Positions 6,706 to 14,490 are shown, counted from the first letter of the stretch. The stretch: DNA of 15,358 nt from Acidisphaera sp035272265 (GCA_035272265.1 DATEQV010000415.1:1-15358), one strand, 5' to 3'. Program-made: numbers and translations. The notes: generated from the letters alone by a model not told the origin.

Positions 6706-6978
6706 ATGCGGAAACTGATGGTCGCCGCTGCGATCGGTGCGACGGTTATGCTGGCCGGCTGCGGTTACGGAGAGAGGGAACGGACCACGGGCGGCGCCGC
6801 GGCCGGTGCAGCCACGGGCGCGGCGGTCGGCGTCGTCGGCGGCCCGGTAGGCGTGTTGGGCGGTGCGGCGATCGGCGGAGGCGTCGGCGCGGTCGCCGGT
6901 GCGACGACGACCCCGAGGCAAGTCAATCTCGGCACGCCGCCGTGGGATCAGCGCGGGACGCACGTGGTGCCGCAGTAG
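6706..6978 (+). CDS. small glycine-zipper lipoprotein
   Basis: The 90-residue product has a lipoprotein signal peptide: MRKL, a hydrophobic stretch, and the lipobox LAGC with the lipidated Cys at residue 19. After a short charged segment (GYGERERTTGG) comes a run of about 45 residues made almost only of Gly, Ala and Val with GxxxG spacing, the glycine-zipper type seen in OmpA-like and SlyB-like membrane proteins. The C-terminus is polar. I chose the ATG at 6706 because a GAGG lies nine bases upstream; ATG 6697 is too close to it. The protein is probably anchored in the outer membrane and may aid envelope stability, but the precise role is unknown. Confidence 0.8.
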   Translation: MRKLMVAAAIGATVMLAGCGYGERERTTGGAAAGAATGAAVGVVGGPVGVLGGAAIGGGVGAVAGATTTPRQVNLGTPPWDQRGTHVVPQ

Positions 6979-6994
6979 CGTCATCCGACAGACG

Positions 6995-7026
6995 GGACGG
7001 CCCAGCCCTGTCGAGCGGGGCCGTCC
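6995..7026. terminator. hairpin between convergent genes
   Basis: GGACGGCCC at 6995-7003 pairs perfectly with GGGCCGTCC at 7018-7026 around a 14-base loop. It lies 16 bases after the lipoprotein stop and 41 bases before the end of the convergent CBS gene, so it could stop transcription from both sides. The T-run is poor on both strands. Confidence 0.5.
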
Positions 7027-7067
7027 TTCCCATGCTGCGACCCGGCTGACGCTGCGAGCCGGCGCGG

Positions 7068-7502
7068 TCAGGCCGCGCCGGCGACGTAGGCCTTCAGGCT
7101 GTCGACTTCGTGCTCGGTCTCGGAGATGCGCATCTTCACCACGTCTCCGATGCTGATCATGCCGACCAGGGCGCCGCGATCGTACACGGGCATGTGACGG
7201 AAGCGCCCCTTGGTCATCGCCTCCATGGCGCTGGAGACCGTCATCGTCGTTGTCGCCGTGCGAACGTCGCGCGTCATCAGGTCCGCGGCGGTCATCGCCA
7301 GCGTCTCGGCCTTGTGCTTCGCCAGCGCGCGGACGATGTCGCGTTCGCTCAGGATCCCGAGCAGCCGTTCGCTCGCATCGACGACCAGCACCGCGCCGAT
7401 ACGGTGCTGCGCGAGCACGTCCGTGACATGCGCGATCGAGACGTCCGGTCCGATAGTGACGACGTCATAGCCTTTCGTCTTCAAAATGCCGGCGACCATC
7501 AT
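7068..7502 (-). CDS. CBS-pair domain protein
   Basis: This 144-residue protein consists almost entirely of two CBS motifs forming one Bateman module: about residues 11-68 (VVTIGPDVSIAHVTDVL..., IGAVLVVD, GILSERDIVRAL) and 76-132 (DLMTRDVRTATTTMTVSSAM..., FRHMPVYD, GMISIGDVVK). Such modules bind adenine nucleotides and act as energy or redox sensors, usually on a partner protein. The frame extends 22 codons upstream, but an AGGAGG at 7511-7516 lies eight bases before the ATG at 7502, so I place the start there. It faces the lipoprotein gene and has no evident operon partner, so its target is unknown. Confidence 0.88.
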   Translation of the reverse strand: MMVAGILKTKGYDVVTIGPDVSIAHVTDVLAQHRIGAVLVVDASERLLGILSERDIVRALAKHKAETLAMTAADLMTRDVRTATTTMTVSSAMEAMTKGRFRHMPVYDRGALVGMISIGDVVKMRISETEHEVDSLKAYVAGAA

Positions 7503-7604
7503 ACCCCGTTCCTCCTGCCGGTTTTCTTTATGTAGAAGCAGTCTGCGCGTGGTGCCGCCCTTGGCCAAGCGTTTTGTTGCTGCGCAGCTGCGGCAGATGT
7601 CCGG

Positions 7605-8384
7605 CTATTTCATCGGGCTGCGTGCGAACGGTAGCATCGCCGAAAGTCCGCCGCAGACCGGCAGGGCTTGGCCGTTGACATAGGCCGCGTCGTCGCTGGC
7701 GAGGAACAGCGCTGCCTGGGCGATCTCCTCGGGCACGCCGTGACGGTGCAACGGGTTGAGCTGGCCGATCTTGTCGTGCGTGCCGCGGGCGCGCGCGCTC
7801 TCGAAGATCGGGCGGGTCATGCCGGTCTCGATCAGTCCGGGACACACCGCGTTCACCCGCACCCCGCTGCCGGTCAGCGACGCCGCCGCCGTCTGAACAA
7901 GGCTGATGACGCCCGCCTTGCTGGCGCTGTAGGGCGCGCCCCCGGCGTTGGCCCGCAGTCCCGCGACCGAGGCGGTGCAGACGATCGCGCCCTTGCCCTG
8001 CTCGACCATCAGGGGTGCGGCGTGCCGGATGGCCAGGAACGGTCCGATCAGGTTGATCCGCAGGATCTCCGTCCACGTCTCGACGGTGTGCTCGAAGAAC
8101 GGCGTCAGGCCGCCGCTGACCCCGGCATTGGCGTACACCACGTCGACGCCGCCGAACCGCTCGACGGCGAAGGCCACGTAGCGTCGGACATCGTCTTCCA
8201 CGCCCACGTCCGCGATCGTCATCTCGGCCCCGGCGACGCCCGCGATCGTCTCGCGCAGGCCGTCCTCGGCGCGGTCCACCGCCAGCACGCGCGCGCCCTC
8301 GCGCGCGAACAGCCGCACGCTGGCGCGGCCGATGCCGCTGGCCGCGCCCGTGACGATCGCCCGCTTTCCGTCCAGCCGTCCCAT
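7605..8384 (-). CDS. SDR-family NAD-dependent dehydrogenase
   Basis: This classical short-chain dehydrogenase/reductase of 259 residues has the nucleotide-binding TGAASGIG at 12-19, Asp37 at the end of the second strand (AVDR), which favours NAD over NADP, NAG at 86-88, the structural Asn111, and the catalytic Ser139, Tyr152 and Lys156 (YSASK). The ATG at 8384 has an AAGGAG ribosome-binding site. It starts 26 bases after the class II aldolase gene and is probably co-transcribed with it, so the substrate may be a sugar acid or similar polyol. The exact substrate cannot be read from the sequence. An 182-codon 5' extension of the frame is only the shadow of the aldolase gene. Confidence 0.9.
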   Translation of the reverse strand: MGRLDGKRAIVTGAASGIGRASVRLFAREGARVLAVDRAEDGLRETIAGVAGAEMTIADVGVEDDVRRYVAFAVERFGGVDVVYANAGVSGGLTPFFEHTVETWTEILRINLIGPFLAIRHAAPLMVEQGKGAIVCTASVAGLRANAGGAPYSASKAGVISLVQTAAASLTGSGVRVNAVCPGLIETGMTRPIFESARARGTHDKIGQLNPLHRHGVPEEIAQAALFLASDDAAYVNGQALPVCGGLSAMLPFARSPMK

Positions 8385-8410
8385 CCCCGTCTCCTTGTTG
8401 TCAGGTGTGA

Positions 8411-9040
8411 TCAGTCTCCGCGCGGGCGCAGCGCGTCCGCCTGCGCCGCGGTCAGCGGCCGCGTGCGCCGGTCGTGCAGCAGCAGGTGCAGCTTCGCGGT
8501 CTCCTCCAGCTCCTCGATCGCCGCGGCGGCCGAGGACAGCGAGGTGCCCGAGACGACCGGCCCGTGATTGGCGAGCAGCACCGCGTGGTGGCGCGAGGCG
8601 AGCTTGCCCACCGCGTCGGCGAGGCCCGCATCGCCGGGCGGGAAATACGGCACCAGCGGCAGACGACCGACACGCATGACGTAGTAGGCGGTGATCGGCG
8701 GCAGCACGTCGGCGGGATCGATGTCGGCCAGGCACGACACCGCCACCGAATGCGTCGAGTGCAGATGCACCACTGCACGGTCGCCCGGCCGCTGGTGGTA
8801 CATCGCTCGGTGCAGCACGCTCTCCTTGGTCGGCGCGTCGCCGCCGGTCAGCGTTCCGGCCGCATCGAGCCGCGACAGCCGCGCGGGGTCGAGATCGTCG
8901 AGCGACACGTTGGTCGGCGTCATCAGCCACCCGTCGTCGAGCCGCACGCTGATATTGCCCGACGACCCGAAGGTCAGGCCGCGCCGGAACAGGCTGCGTC
9001 CCAGACGGCAGATCGCCTCTCTTGCTTCCGTTTCCGTCAT
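8411..9040 (-). CDS. class II aldolase/adducin protein, OtnC-like
   Basis: The 209 residues match the class II aldolase/adducin fold and resemble OtnC, the 3-oxo-tetronate 4-phosphate decarboxylase. Visible motifs are GSSGNISVR (25-33), PTKES with the acid Glu73, VHLHSTHS with zinc ligands His92 and His94, and LANHGP with His159. If it is OtnC, a kinase (OtnK) and a dehydrogenase would feed it; neither is present here, and only an SDR gene follows. An L-fuculose- or L-ribulose-phosphate-type activity is an alternative. The ATG at 9040 has a weak AGGGAAA upstream. The gene is divergent from the P450 gene, with 90 bases between the two starts. Confidence 0.85.
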   Translation of the reverse strand: MTETEAREAICRLGRSLFRRGLTFGSSGNISVRLDDGWLMTPTNVSLDDLDPARLSRLDAAGTLTGGDAPTKESVLHRAMYHQRPGDRAVVHLHSTHSVAVSCLADIDPADVLPPITAYYVMRVGRLPLVPYFPPGDAGLADAVGKLASRHHAVLLANHGPVVSGTSLSSAAAAIEELEETAKLHLLLHDRRTRPLTAAQADALRPRGD

Positions 9041-9130
9041 CGGCTTTCCCTTTCGGCCGCCCGCCGGGCCGACTAGCCTCCGACCGGATCGGCGGCGCCG
9101 CAAGACGCCGGGCCAGGGGAGGGGGACCCG

Positions 9131-12100
9131 ATGACGCATCACGTGCCGATGCCGCGGCGGCTGCCGGTGATCGGCAACCTGCATCAGATCCCGAAGGGCC
9201 ATTTCGCCCAGTTCCTGCTGAAAACCAGCCGGCGCTACGACGGCGTCTTCCGGCTCGACCTCGGCGGCAAGGTCGGCATGTTCTTCTACGACGCCGACCT
9301 GGTGGCCGAGCTGTGCGACGAGACGCGGTTCCGCAAGATGCTCGGCCAGGCGCTCTACAGGGTGCGCGACTTCGCCGGGGACGGGCTGTTCACCGCGTTC
9401 GGCGACGAGCCGAACTGGGCCTTGGCGCACCGCATCCTGATGCCGGCGTTCAGCCTGCGCGCGATCCGCGGCTACTTCCCCGAGATGCTGGAGGTGGCGA
9501 AGCAGCTGATCGCCAAGTGGGACCGCAACCAGGGCCGCGACCTGCTGGTGGCCGACGACATGACGCGGCTGACGCTGGATACGATCTCGCTCGCCGGGTT
9601 CGGCTACCGCTTCAACAGCTTCCAGACCGAGAAGCTGGATCCGTTCCTCGAGGCGATGGGCAGCGCGCTGACCGAGGTGATGCACCGGCTGACGCGCATG
9701 CCGCTGATGAAGCATTTCCCGAACCGCGCGCGCGAGCAGGCCTACGCCGACGACATCGCGCTGATGCACAAGCTCGTCGATGACGTGATCGCCGAGCGGC
9801 GCGCGCATCCGACCGACGGCAACGACCTGCTCAACCTGATGCTCACCAACGCCGATCCGGAGACCGGCCAGAAGCTCGACGACGTCAACATCCGTTTCCA
9901 GGTGGTCACGTTCCTGATCGCCGGACACGAGACGACGAGCGGATTGCTGACCTTCGCGCTGTATCTGCTCATGCGCCATCCCGGCGTGCTCGCGCAGGCC
10001 TATGCGGAGGTGGACCGGGTGATCGGCGACCGCGAGCCGGAGTATGCCGATATCGGCCAGCTCACGGTGATCGACCGCTGCATCAAGGAAACGCAGCGGC
10101 TGTTCCCGACCGCGCCGGCGATCACGGTCGGTCCTTACGAGGACACCGAGATCGGGCGGGGCATCCGCCTGCAGAAGGACCGTCCGGTGGTGATCCTGAT
10201 CACCGCGCTGCATCGCGATCCCGGCGCGTGGAAGGACCCCGAGACCTTCGACATCGACCGCTGGCTGCCGGAGGTGGAGAAGACCCACCATCCGCACGCC
10301 TACAAGCCGTTCGGCAACGGCACGCGCGCGTGCATCGGGCGGCAGTTCGCGCTGGCCGAGGCGAAGCTCGCGCTGGCGATGATCCTGCAGAACTTCACGC
10401 TGTCGGACCCGCACGACTACAAGCTGGCGATCAAGGAGACGCTGACGATCAAGCCGGACGGCTTCTATCTGCGCGCCCGCCGCCGGCAGCCACACGAGCG
10501 CACGGTCGTCGCCGCCCCGGCGGCTACGCCGAGCGCCGCGTCAGGCGCCATGGCGCCGCCGGTGGCCAGCGTCGAGGGCGCCGGGCGCGAGCTGACCGTG
10601 CTGTACGGCACCAGCCTCGGCACCTGCCGCGAGGTCGCCGACCAGATCGCCGCGCGCGGCGAGGCGAGCGGGTTCGCCGTGGTCGAGGCGCCGCTCGATG
10701 CCTGCGTCGACGCGCTGCCGAGCGCGGGCACGCTGGTCGTCGTCACCTCGACCTACAACGGACGCGCGCCGGATTCCGCGGCGCGGCTGGAGACGGCGAT
10801 CACCACCGGGCGGTTGTGCGACGTGCGCCGGCCCGATTTGCGCTACGCCGTGCTCGGCTGCGGCAACACGCAGTGGGCCGCGACCTACCAGTTCTTCCCC
10901 AAGCTGGTGGACGACACGTTGCGCGCAACCGGCGCGACGGCGTTGATCCCGCGCGGCGAAGCGGATGCCGCCGGCGATTTCGACGGCGCGGTCGAGGTGT
11001 GGCTGCGCGCGCTGTGGCAAGGCCTCGGCGAGGCCGCGCCGCCGGCCGAGGCACCCAAGCTCGGGGTGACGATCCTGCGCGCCGAAGCGGCGCGAGAGGC
11101 CGTGCTGCCGGAAAACGCCGTCGCGCTGCCCGTGATCTCGAACACCGAGCTGGTGCGCGATCCGACGGGCCTGTGGGACTTCGCGCTGGAGAAGCCGCGC
11201 AGCCCGACGCGGCAGATCGTGCTCGGCCTGCCGGATGGCATGACCTACCGGACCGGCGACCACATCGCCGTCTATGCCCGCAACCGCCCCGATCTCGTCG
11301 CGGCGATGCTCGCCCGCCTCGGCTTGCAGGCGGACACGGTCGTCGTGCTGGAGGGCGCGCGTACCCGCCATCGCCACCTGCCGGTGGGCCGCCCGTTGAC
11401 GGTCGGCCGCCTGCTGTCCGACTTCGTCGAGCTGCAGGACCCGCTGAGCCGTGCGGACCTGCGCGCGCTGCTGCCGCGCGTCGCCGACGGCGCGGTTCGC
11501 GCAGAGCTGGAGGCGCTGTGCGCCGATGACGATGCGGGACGCGCGCAGTTCCAGACCACGATCGCCGACAAGCGCGTGACACTGCTCGATCTGGTCGCCC
11601 GGCATGACATTCCGCTCGACCTCGATCACCTGCTGGAGGCCTGCGGGGCCATCCGGCCGCGCTTCTACTCGATCTCGTCGTCGCCGCTCGAAGGCGGCGG
11701 TCAGGTCGCGCTGACCGTCGGCACGATCAACGCGCCCGCCTGGTCCGGCGCGGGGCTGTACGAGGGCATGGCATCGTCCTACATGCGCGGCCTCGCTCCG
11801 GGCGACACGGTGACGGGCTTCGTGCGCCGGCCCAACCCGCCCTTCGCGCCGCCGGACGATCCGGCGGTGCCGATGATCCTGATCTGCGCGGGCACCGGAA
11901 TCGCGCCGTTCCGCGGGTTCCTGGCCGAGCGCGCGGCACAACGCCGCGCCGGCACCGACGTGGCGCCGTCGCTGCTGTTCTACGGCTGCCGCCATCCGGC
12001 GCACGACCTGTTCTACGCCGACGAACTCGCCGCCTGGGAACGCGACGGCATCGTCACGCTGCGCACCGCGTTCTCGGTGGCACCCGCGCCGGATCGCTTC

Positions 12101-12325
12101 GTGCAGGACGCGCTCTGGTCGGCGCGGCGCGAGGTGTGGGAGATGCAGCGCGACGGCGGCATCATCTATGTATGCGGCGACGGCCGGTTCATGGCGCCTG
12201 CCGTGCGCGACACGCTGATCCGCATCGAGATGGCGCAGAACGCCAGCACGCACGAACAGGCGAGCGACTGGCTGGAGGCGCTGATCGAGAGCGGCGGCTA
12301 CCATCAGGACGTCTTCGGAGGCTGA
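9131..12325 (+). CDS. self-sufficient cytochrome P450-reductase fusion, CYP102 (BM3) type
   Basis: This 1064-residue protein joins a heme P450 domain to a diflavin reductase, the layout of the Bacillus BM3 fatty-acid hydroxylase. Heme domain (1-450): DFAGDGLFT with Phe87, the I-helix AGHETTS (264-270), KETQR for the ExxR motif, and FGNGTRACIG with heme ligand Cys401. An Ala/Pro-rich linker (about 451-486) leads to the FMN domain (LYGTSLGTCRE; GCGNTQWAATYQ). The FAD/NADP part has RFYSISSSP at 844-852, GTGIAPFRGF at 921-930 and CGDG at 1015-1018. A GGGGAGGGGG-like ribosome-binding site precedes the ATG at 9131. It is probably a soluble NAD(P)H-dependent monooxygenase of fatty acids or related chains. 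Compared with BM3, Arg47 is Lys, Tyr51 is Phe, Arg966 is Val983 and Trp1046 is Phe1062. The coding frame is continuous, without frameshift. Confidence 0.96.
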   Translation: MTHHVPMPRRLPVIGNLHQIPKGHFAQFLLKTSRRYDGVFRLDLGGKVGMFFYDADLVAELCDETRFRKMLGQALYRVRDFAGDGLFTAFGDEPNWALAHRILMPAFSLRAIRGYFPEMLEVAKQLIAKWDRNQGRDLLVADDMTRLTLDTISLAGFGYRFNSFQTEKLDPFLEAMGSALTEVMHRLTRMPLMKHFPNRAREQAYADDIALMHKLVDDVIAERRAHPTDGNDLLNLMLTNADPETGQKLDDVNIRFQVVTFLIAGHETTSGLLTFALYLLMRHPGVLAQAYAEVDRVIGDREPEYADIGQLTVIDRCIKETQRLFPTAPAITVGPYEDTEIGRGIRLQKDRPVVILITALHRDPGAWKDPETFDIDRWLPEVEKTHHPHAYKPFGNGTRACIGRQFALAEAKLALAMILQNFTLSDPHDYKLAIKETLTIKPDGFYLRARRRQPHERTVVAAPAATPSAASGAMAPPVASVEGAGRELTVLYGTSLGTCREVADQIAARGEASGFAVVEAPLDACVDALPSAGTLVVVTSTYNGRAPDSAARLETAITTGRLCDVRRPDLRYAVLGCGNTQWAATYQFFPKLVDDTLRATGATALIPRGEADAAGDFDGAVEVWLRALWQGLGEAAPPAEAPKLGVTILRAEAAREAVLPENAVALPVISNTELVRDPTGLWDFALEKPRSPTRQIVLGLPDGMTYRTGDHIAVYARNRPDLVAAMLARLGLQADTVVVLEGARTRHRHLPVGRPLTVGRLLSDFVELQDPLSRADLRALLPRVADGAVRAELEALCADDDAGRAQFQTTIADKRVTLLDLVARHDIPLDLDHLLEACGAIRPRFYSISSSPLEGGGQVALTVGTINAPAWSGAGLYEGMASSYMRGLAPGDTVTGFVRRPNPPFAPPDDPAVPMILICAGTGIAPFRGFLAERAAQRRAGTDVAPSLLFYGCRHPAHDLFYADELAAWERDGIVTLRTAFSVAPAPDRFVQDALWSARREVWEMQRDGGIIYVCGDGRFMAPAVRDTLIRIEMAQNASTHEQASDWLEALIESGGYHQDVFGG

Positions 12326-12326
12326 G

Positions 12327-13253
12327 TTGGACGCAAACGTGCCGCACACGCCCGAACGCCACGCCAGCGCGAACGGGATCGAGATCTGCTACGACACGTT
12401 CGGCGATCCCGCCGCACCGGCGCTGCTGCTCATCATGGGCCTCGGTTGCCAGATGGTGCACTGGGACGACGGGTTCTGCGCGGCGCTGGCGCGGCGCGGC
12501 TTTCATGTCATCCGTTACGACAACCGCGACGTCGGCCGGTCCACCCGGTTCGACGCGGCCGGCGTGCCCGACATGATCGGCTTCCTGATCGGCCGCGCGG
12601 CGGGCTGGGGCAAGACGCCGTACCTGCTGCGCGACATGGCGGAGGACGCCGTCGGCCTGCTTAGCGCCCTCGGCATCGAACGCGCCCACATTGTCGGCGC
12701 TTCGATGGGCGGGGCGATCGCGCAGGAGGTCGCGTTTCGCCATCCCGATCGCGTGCTGACACTCACCTGCATCATGGCCTCGTCCGGCGAGCCCGGCGCG
12801 GCGCCGACGCCTGCCGCCATGCAGGTGCTGACGCGGCGCGTCCCCGAGGACAGCCTGGACGCCTACGCCGACGGGTTCATCCGGGCCTGGAAGGTGCTGC
12901 GCGGCGGCTCCTTCCCCGAGGACGAGGCGCACGACCCGCAGCGCGCGCGCCTCACCTGGGAGCGCGGCCTGAACGCCCCGGGCCGCGCCCGCCAGCTCGC
13001 CGCGATCTTCGCCTCGGGCAGCCGCCGCGAGGGGCTGGGACGCATCCGGACGCCCGCCCTGGTGATCCATGGCCGTGAGGACCCTCTGGTCCCGGTCGAT
13101 CACGGGATAATGCTCGCCAGTCTTATTCCGGGCGCGCGTCTCCACATCATCGACGGAATGGGGCATGCTCTCCCGATCAGGTTCTGGCCGCAGATCGTCG
13201 ATCTGATCGCCGGCCACGCGGGGATGCCTCCGATCGGCGCTCCGGCCGCCTGA
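12327..13253 (+). CDS. alpha/beta hydrolase coupled to the P450 gene
   Basis: The 308-residue product is an alpha/beta-fold hydrolase with nucleophile Ser126 in GASMGG, probable acid Asp252 in HGREDPLVP and His280 in DGMGHALP. IMGLG near residue 37-40 forms the oxyanion-hole strand, and a cap domain lies at about 150-225. It resembles the esterase group that includes the aclacinomycin methylesterase RdmC, but substrate prediction is not possible. The start is TTG at 12327, one base after the P450 stop, with GGAGG at 12317-12321 inside the end of the P450 gene; GTG at 12339 is an alternative. The arrangement implies translational coupling and a shared pathway, perhaps hydrolysis of an ester or lactone related to the P450 product. 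Confidence 0.9.
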   Translation: MDANVPHTPERHASANGIEICYDTFGDPAAPALLLIMGLGCQMVHWDDGFCAALARRGFHVIRYDNRDVGRSTRFDAAGVPDMIGFLIGRAAGWGKTPYLLRDMAEDAVGLLSALGIERAHIVGASMGGAIAQEVAFRHPDRVLTLTCIMASSGEPGAAPTPAAMQVLTRRVPEDSLDAYADGFIRAWKVLRGGSFPEDEAHDPQRARLTWERGLNAPGRARQLAAIFASGSRREGLGRIRTPALVIHGREDPLVPVDHGIMLASLIPGARLHIIDGMGHALPIRFWPQIVDLIAGHAGMPPIGAPAA

Positions 13254-13416
13254 CGGCTTGGCTCTGGTGTCCTGCCGGGAATTTCGCGAACGAACTCTCG
13301 AGACCGGCGGGCCGCCAAAAAGTCTGTTTTTCGTGTTCCGCGTTGACGTTCGACAATGCTCGAGCGTCGGGGTTGGGACATGAGGACGTCACACGGCAGC
13401 AAACAGGAGCGACCGA
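13254..13416. other. intergenic region before the plus-strand phasin
   Basis: These 163 bases hold a short AT hairpin (five A, GTCTG, five T, about 13317-13331) that could act as a weak end of the P450-hydrolase transcript, and a TTGACG at 13343 that could serve as a -35 without a good -10 partner. A CAGGAG about eight bases before the ATG at 13417 is the phasin ribosome-binding site. No PhaR-type CTGC-N3-GCAG motif is visible. Confidence 0.35.
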
Positions 13417-13854
13417 ATGGCTGACCAGAACATGGAAAATCCGTTCCAGGCCTTCACCAAGATGATGGAGCAGTTCCGCATCCCCGGCGTCGATCTGCAG
13501 GCGATCATGGACGGCCGGCGCAAGGACGTCGAAGCGGTCGTGCAGGCCAACCGCGTCGCCTTCCAGGGCATGCAGGCGCTCGTGCAGCGGCAGACCGAGA
13601 TCCTGCAGCAGACCATGGGCGAGTGGCAGAAGGCGGCGCAGGGCATGACCGGCAAGGACCCGGGTGCCGCGATGGGCTCGCAAGCGGAACTCGCCAAGCA
13701 GGCGTTCGAGAAGGCGCTGGCCAACATGCGCGAACTGGCCGAACTCGCGGTCAAGGCGCAGAGCGACGCCTACGAGGTGATCAAGCACCGCGTTCAGGAG
13801 AACATGGAAGAACTGCGCGGGGTGCTGAAGAAGGCCGACAAGCCGGCCGGCTGA
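13417..13854 (+). CDS. phasin family protein (granule-associated)
   Basis: Phasins coat intracellular polyhydroxyalkanoate granules. This 145-residue protein matches the TIGR01841-type family: NPFQAFTKMMEQFRIPGVD at the N-terminus, then the diagnostic RRKDVEAVVQANRVAFQGMQ and LVQRQTEILQQ, then long amphipathic helices up to the lysine-rich end. No signal peptide or membrane segment is present, as expected for a cytoplasmic granule protein. A stop-proximal hairpin overlaps its end. It faces a second phasin of a different subfamily; the pair suggests the strain stores polyhydroxyalkanoate, although no synthase gene lies in the window. Confidence 0.9.
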   Translation: MADQNMENPFQAFTKMMEQFRIPGVDLQAIMDGRRKDVEAVVQANRVAFQGMQALVQRQTEILQQTMGEWQKAAQGMTGKDPGAAMGSQAELAKQAFEKALANMRELAELAVKAQSDAYEVIKHRVQENMEELRGVLKKADKPAG

Positions 13855-13870
13855 TCGGCCGGCCTTCTTC
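13842..13870 (+). terminator. terminator overlapping the phasin stop
   Basis: GCCGGCCG and CGGCCGGC form an eight-base perfect stem whose six-base loop contains the phasin TGA codon, followed by CTTCTTC. With a one-base bulge two more A-T pairs extend it. It probably ends the plus-strand phasin transcript. Confidence 0.6.
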
Positions 13871-13883
13871 GGTTTGAAACAGG

Positions 13884-13911
13884 AACGGCCGGGCGGCGAC
13901 GCCCGGCCGTT
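13884..13911. terminator. bidirectional terminator with GCGA tetraloop
   Basis: AACGGCCGGGCG at 13884-13895 pairs over all 12 bases with CGCCCGGCCGTT at 13900-13911 around the GNRA-type loop GCGA. Because the genes converge here, the same stem can serve both strands. Confidence 0.75.
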
Positions 13912-13956
13912 TCACGTCAAGAGGCAGTCAGACCAACGTCGGGCTGCCCGCTTCAG

Positions 13957-14460
13957 TTAGGCCGCCAGCTTCTGGGCCGCCGTGCGGACGCGCTCGGTGA
14001 TCGGCGCGATCACGTCCTGCGCCAGCTTGGCCGACTGCTCGGCAACCGTTGCGCTCTCGGTCAGGAAGCGGCTGGCACCCGTGCGGGCGAGCTTGTTCTG
14101 GAGCTCCAGACCCTCGCGGATCGTCTTCACGCCGGCCATGGCGCGATAGGTCTCCAGCGTCTCGTCTATCTGCTTGCGGGCCGCCTGCGCGATGCCGGTG
14201 CCGATGGTCTGCATGCCGTCCAGATAGACCCGGCCGGCACGGGCGAACGTCTCGACCGCCTCGCGTTCGAACTCGACGACCTGACGCGCGGTGGTCACGG
14301 CGCGCTCCAGACGGTTGGTCAGGCGGGCCTGGCCCTCGCGCATCGACGCAGCCGCCGCATTGGCCGCCTGCTTGATGCCGTCGACCGTGCGGTTCATCGC
14401 CTCGGTCGTCGCATTGGCCGTGGTCTCAACCACGGTGGTGGTGGTGCCCTGATCGCTCAT
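13957..14460 (-). CDS. phasin family protein (Phasin_2 type)
   Basis: This 167-residue protein belongs to the other common phasin subfamily. Recognisable segments are the alanine-rich N-terminal helix, EAVETFARAGRVYLDGMQTIG at about residues 67-87, then VKTIREGLELQNKLARTGASRF and the C-terminal APITERVRTAAQKL. It is almost wholly helical, with no signal peptide or membrane segment. The ATG at 14460 has a GGGGA upstream. A palindrome with the PhaR consensus lies 33 bases upstream, so it is probably induced when polymer accumulates and titrates PhaR. It may bind granules or, like some members, act on another cytoplasmic surface. Confidence 0.88.
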   Translation of the reverse strand: MSDQGTTTTVVETTANATTEAMNRTVDGIKQAANAAAASMREGQARLTNRLERAVTTARQVVEFEREAVETFARAGRVYLDGMQTIGTGIAQAARKQIDETLETYRAMAGVKTIREGLELQNKLARTGASRFLTESATVAEQSAKLAQDVIAPITERVRTAAQKLAA

Positions 14461-14490
14461 CTTTGGTCCCCTACGCCTCTAAATTGTTCA

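Noticed and set aside
9041..10495. long N-terminal extension of the OtnC-like frame on the minus strand
   Set aside because: The extension runs opposite the start of the P450 gene and has biased composition. The real protein begins at 9040, where family similarity starts.
10541..12349. 602-codon minus-strand frame opposite the P450 reductase
   Set aside because: Antisense shadow with no motifs; the plus strand has a continuous, well-conserved diflavin reductase.
12189..13217. 342-codon minus-strand frame opposite the alpha/beta hydrolase
   Set aside because: Compositionally odd shadow; the plus-strand product has a full catalytic triad.
13335..13352. SOS-like GTTC repeats upstream of the plus-strand phasin
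   Set aside because: The two GTTC units are separated by nine bases, not seven, so they do not fit the alphaproteobacterial LexA box.
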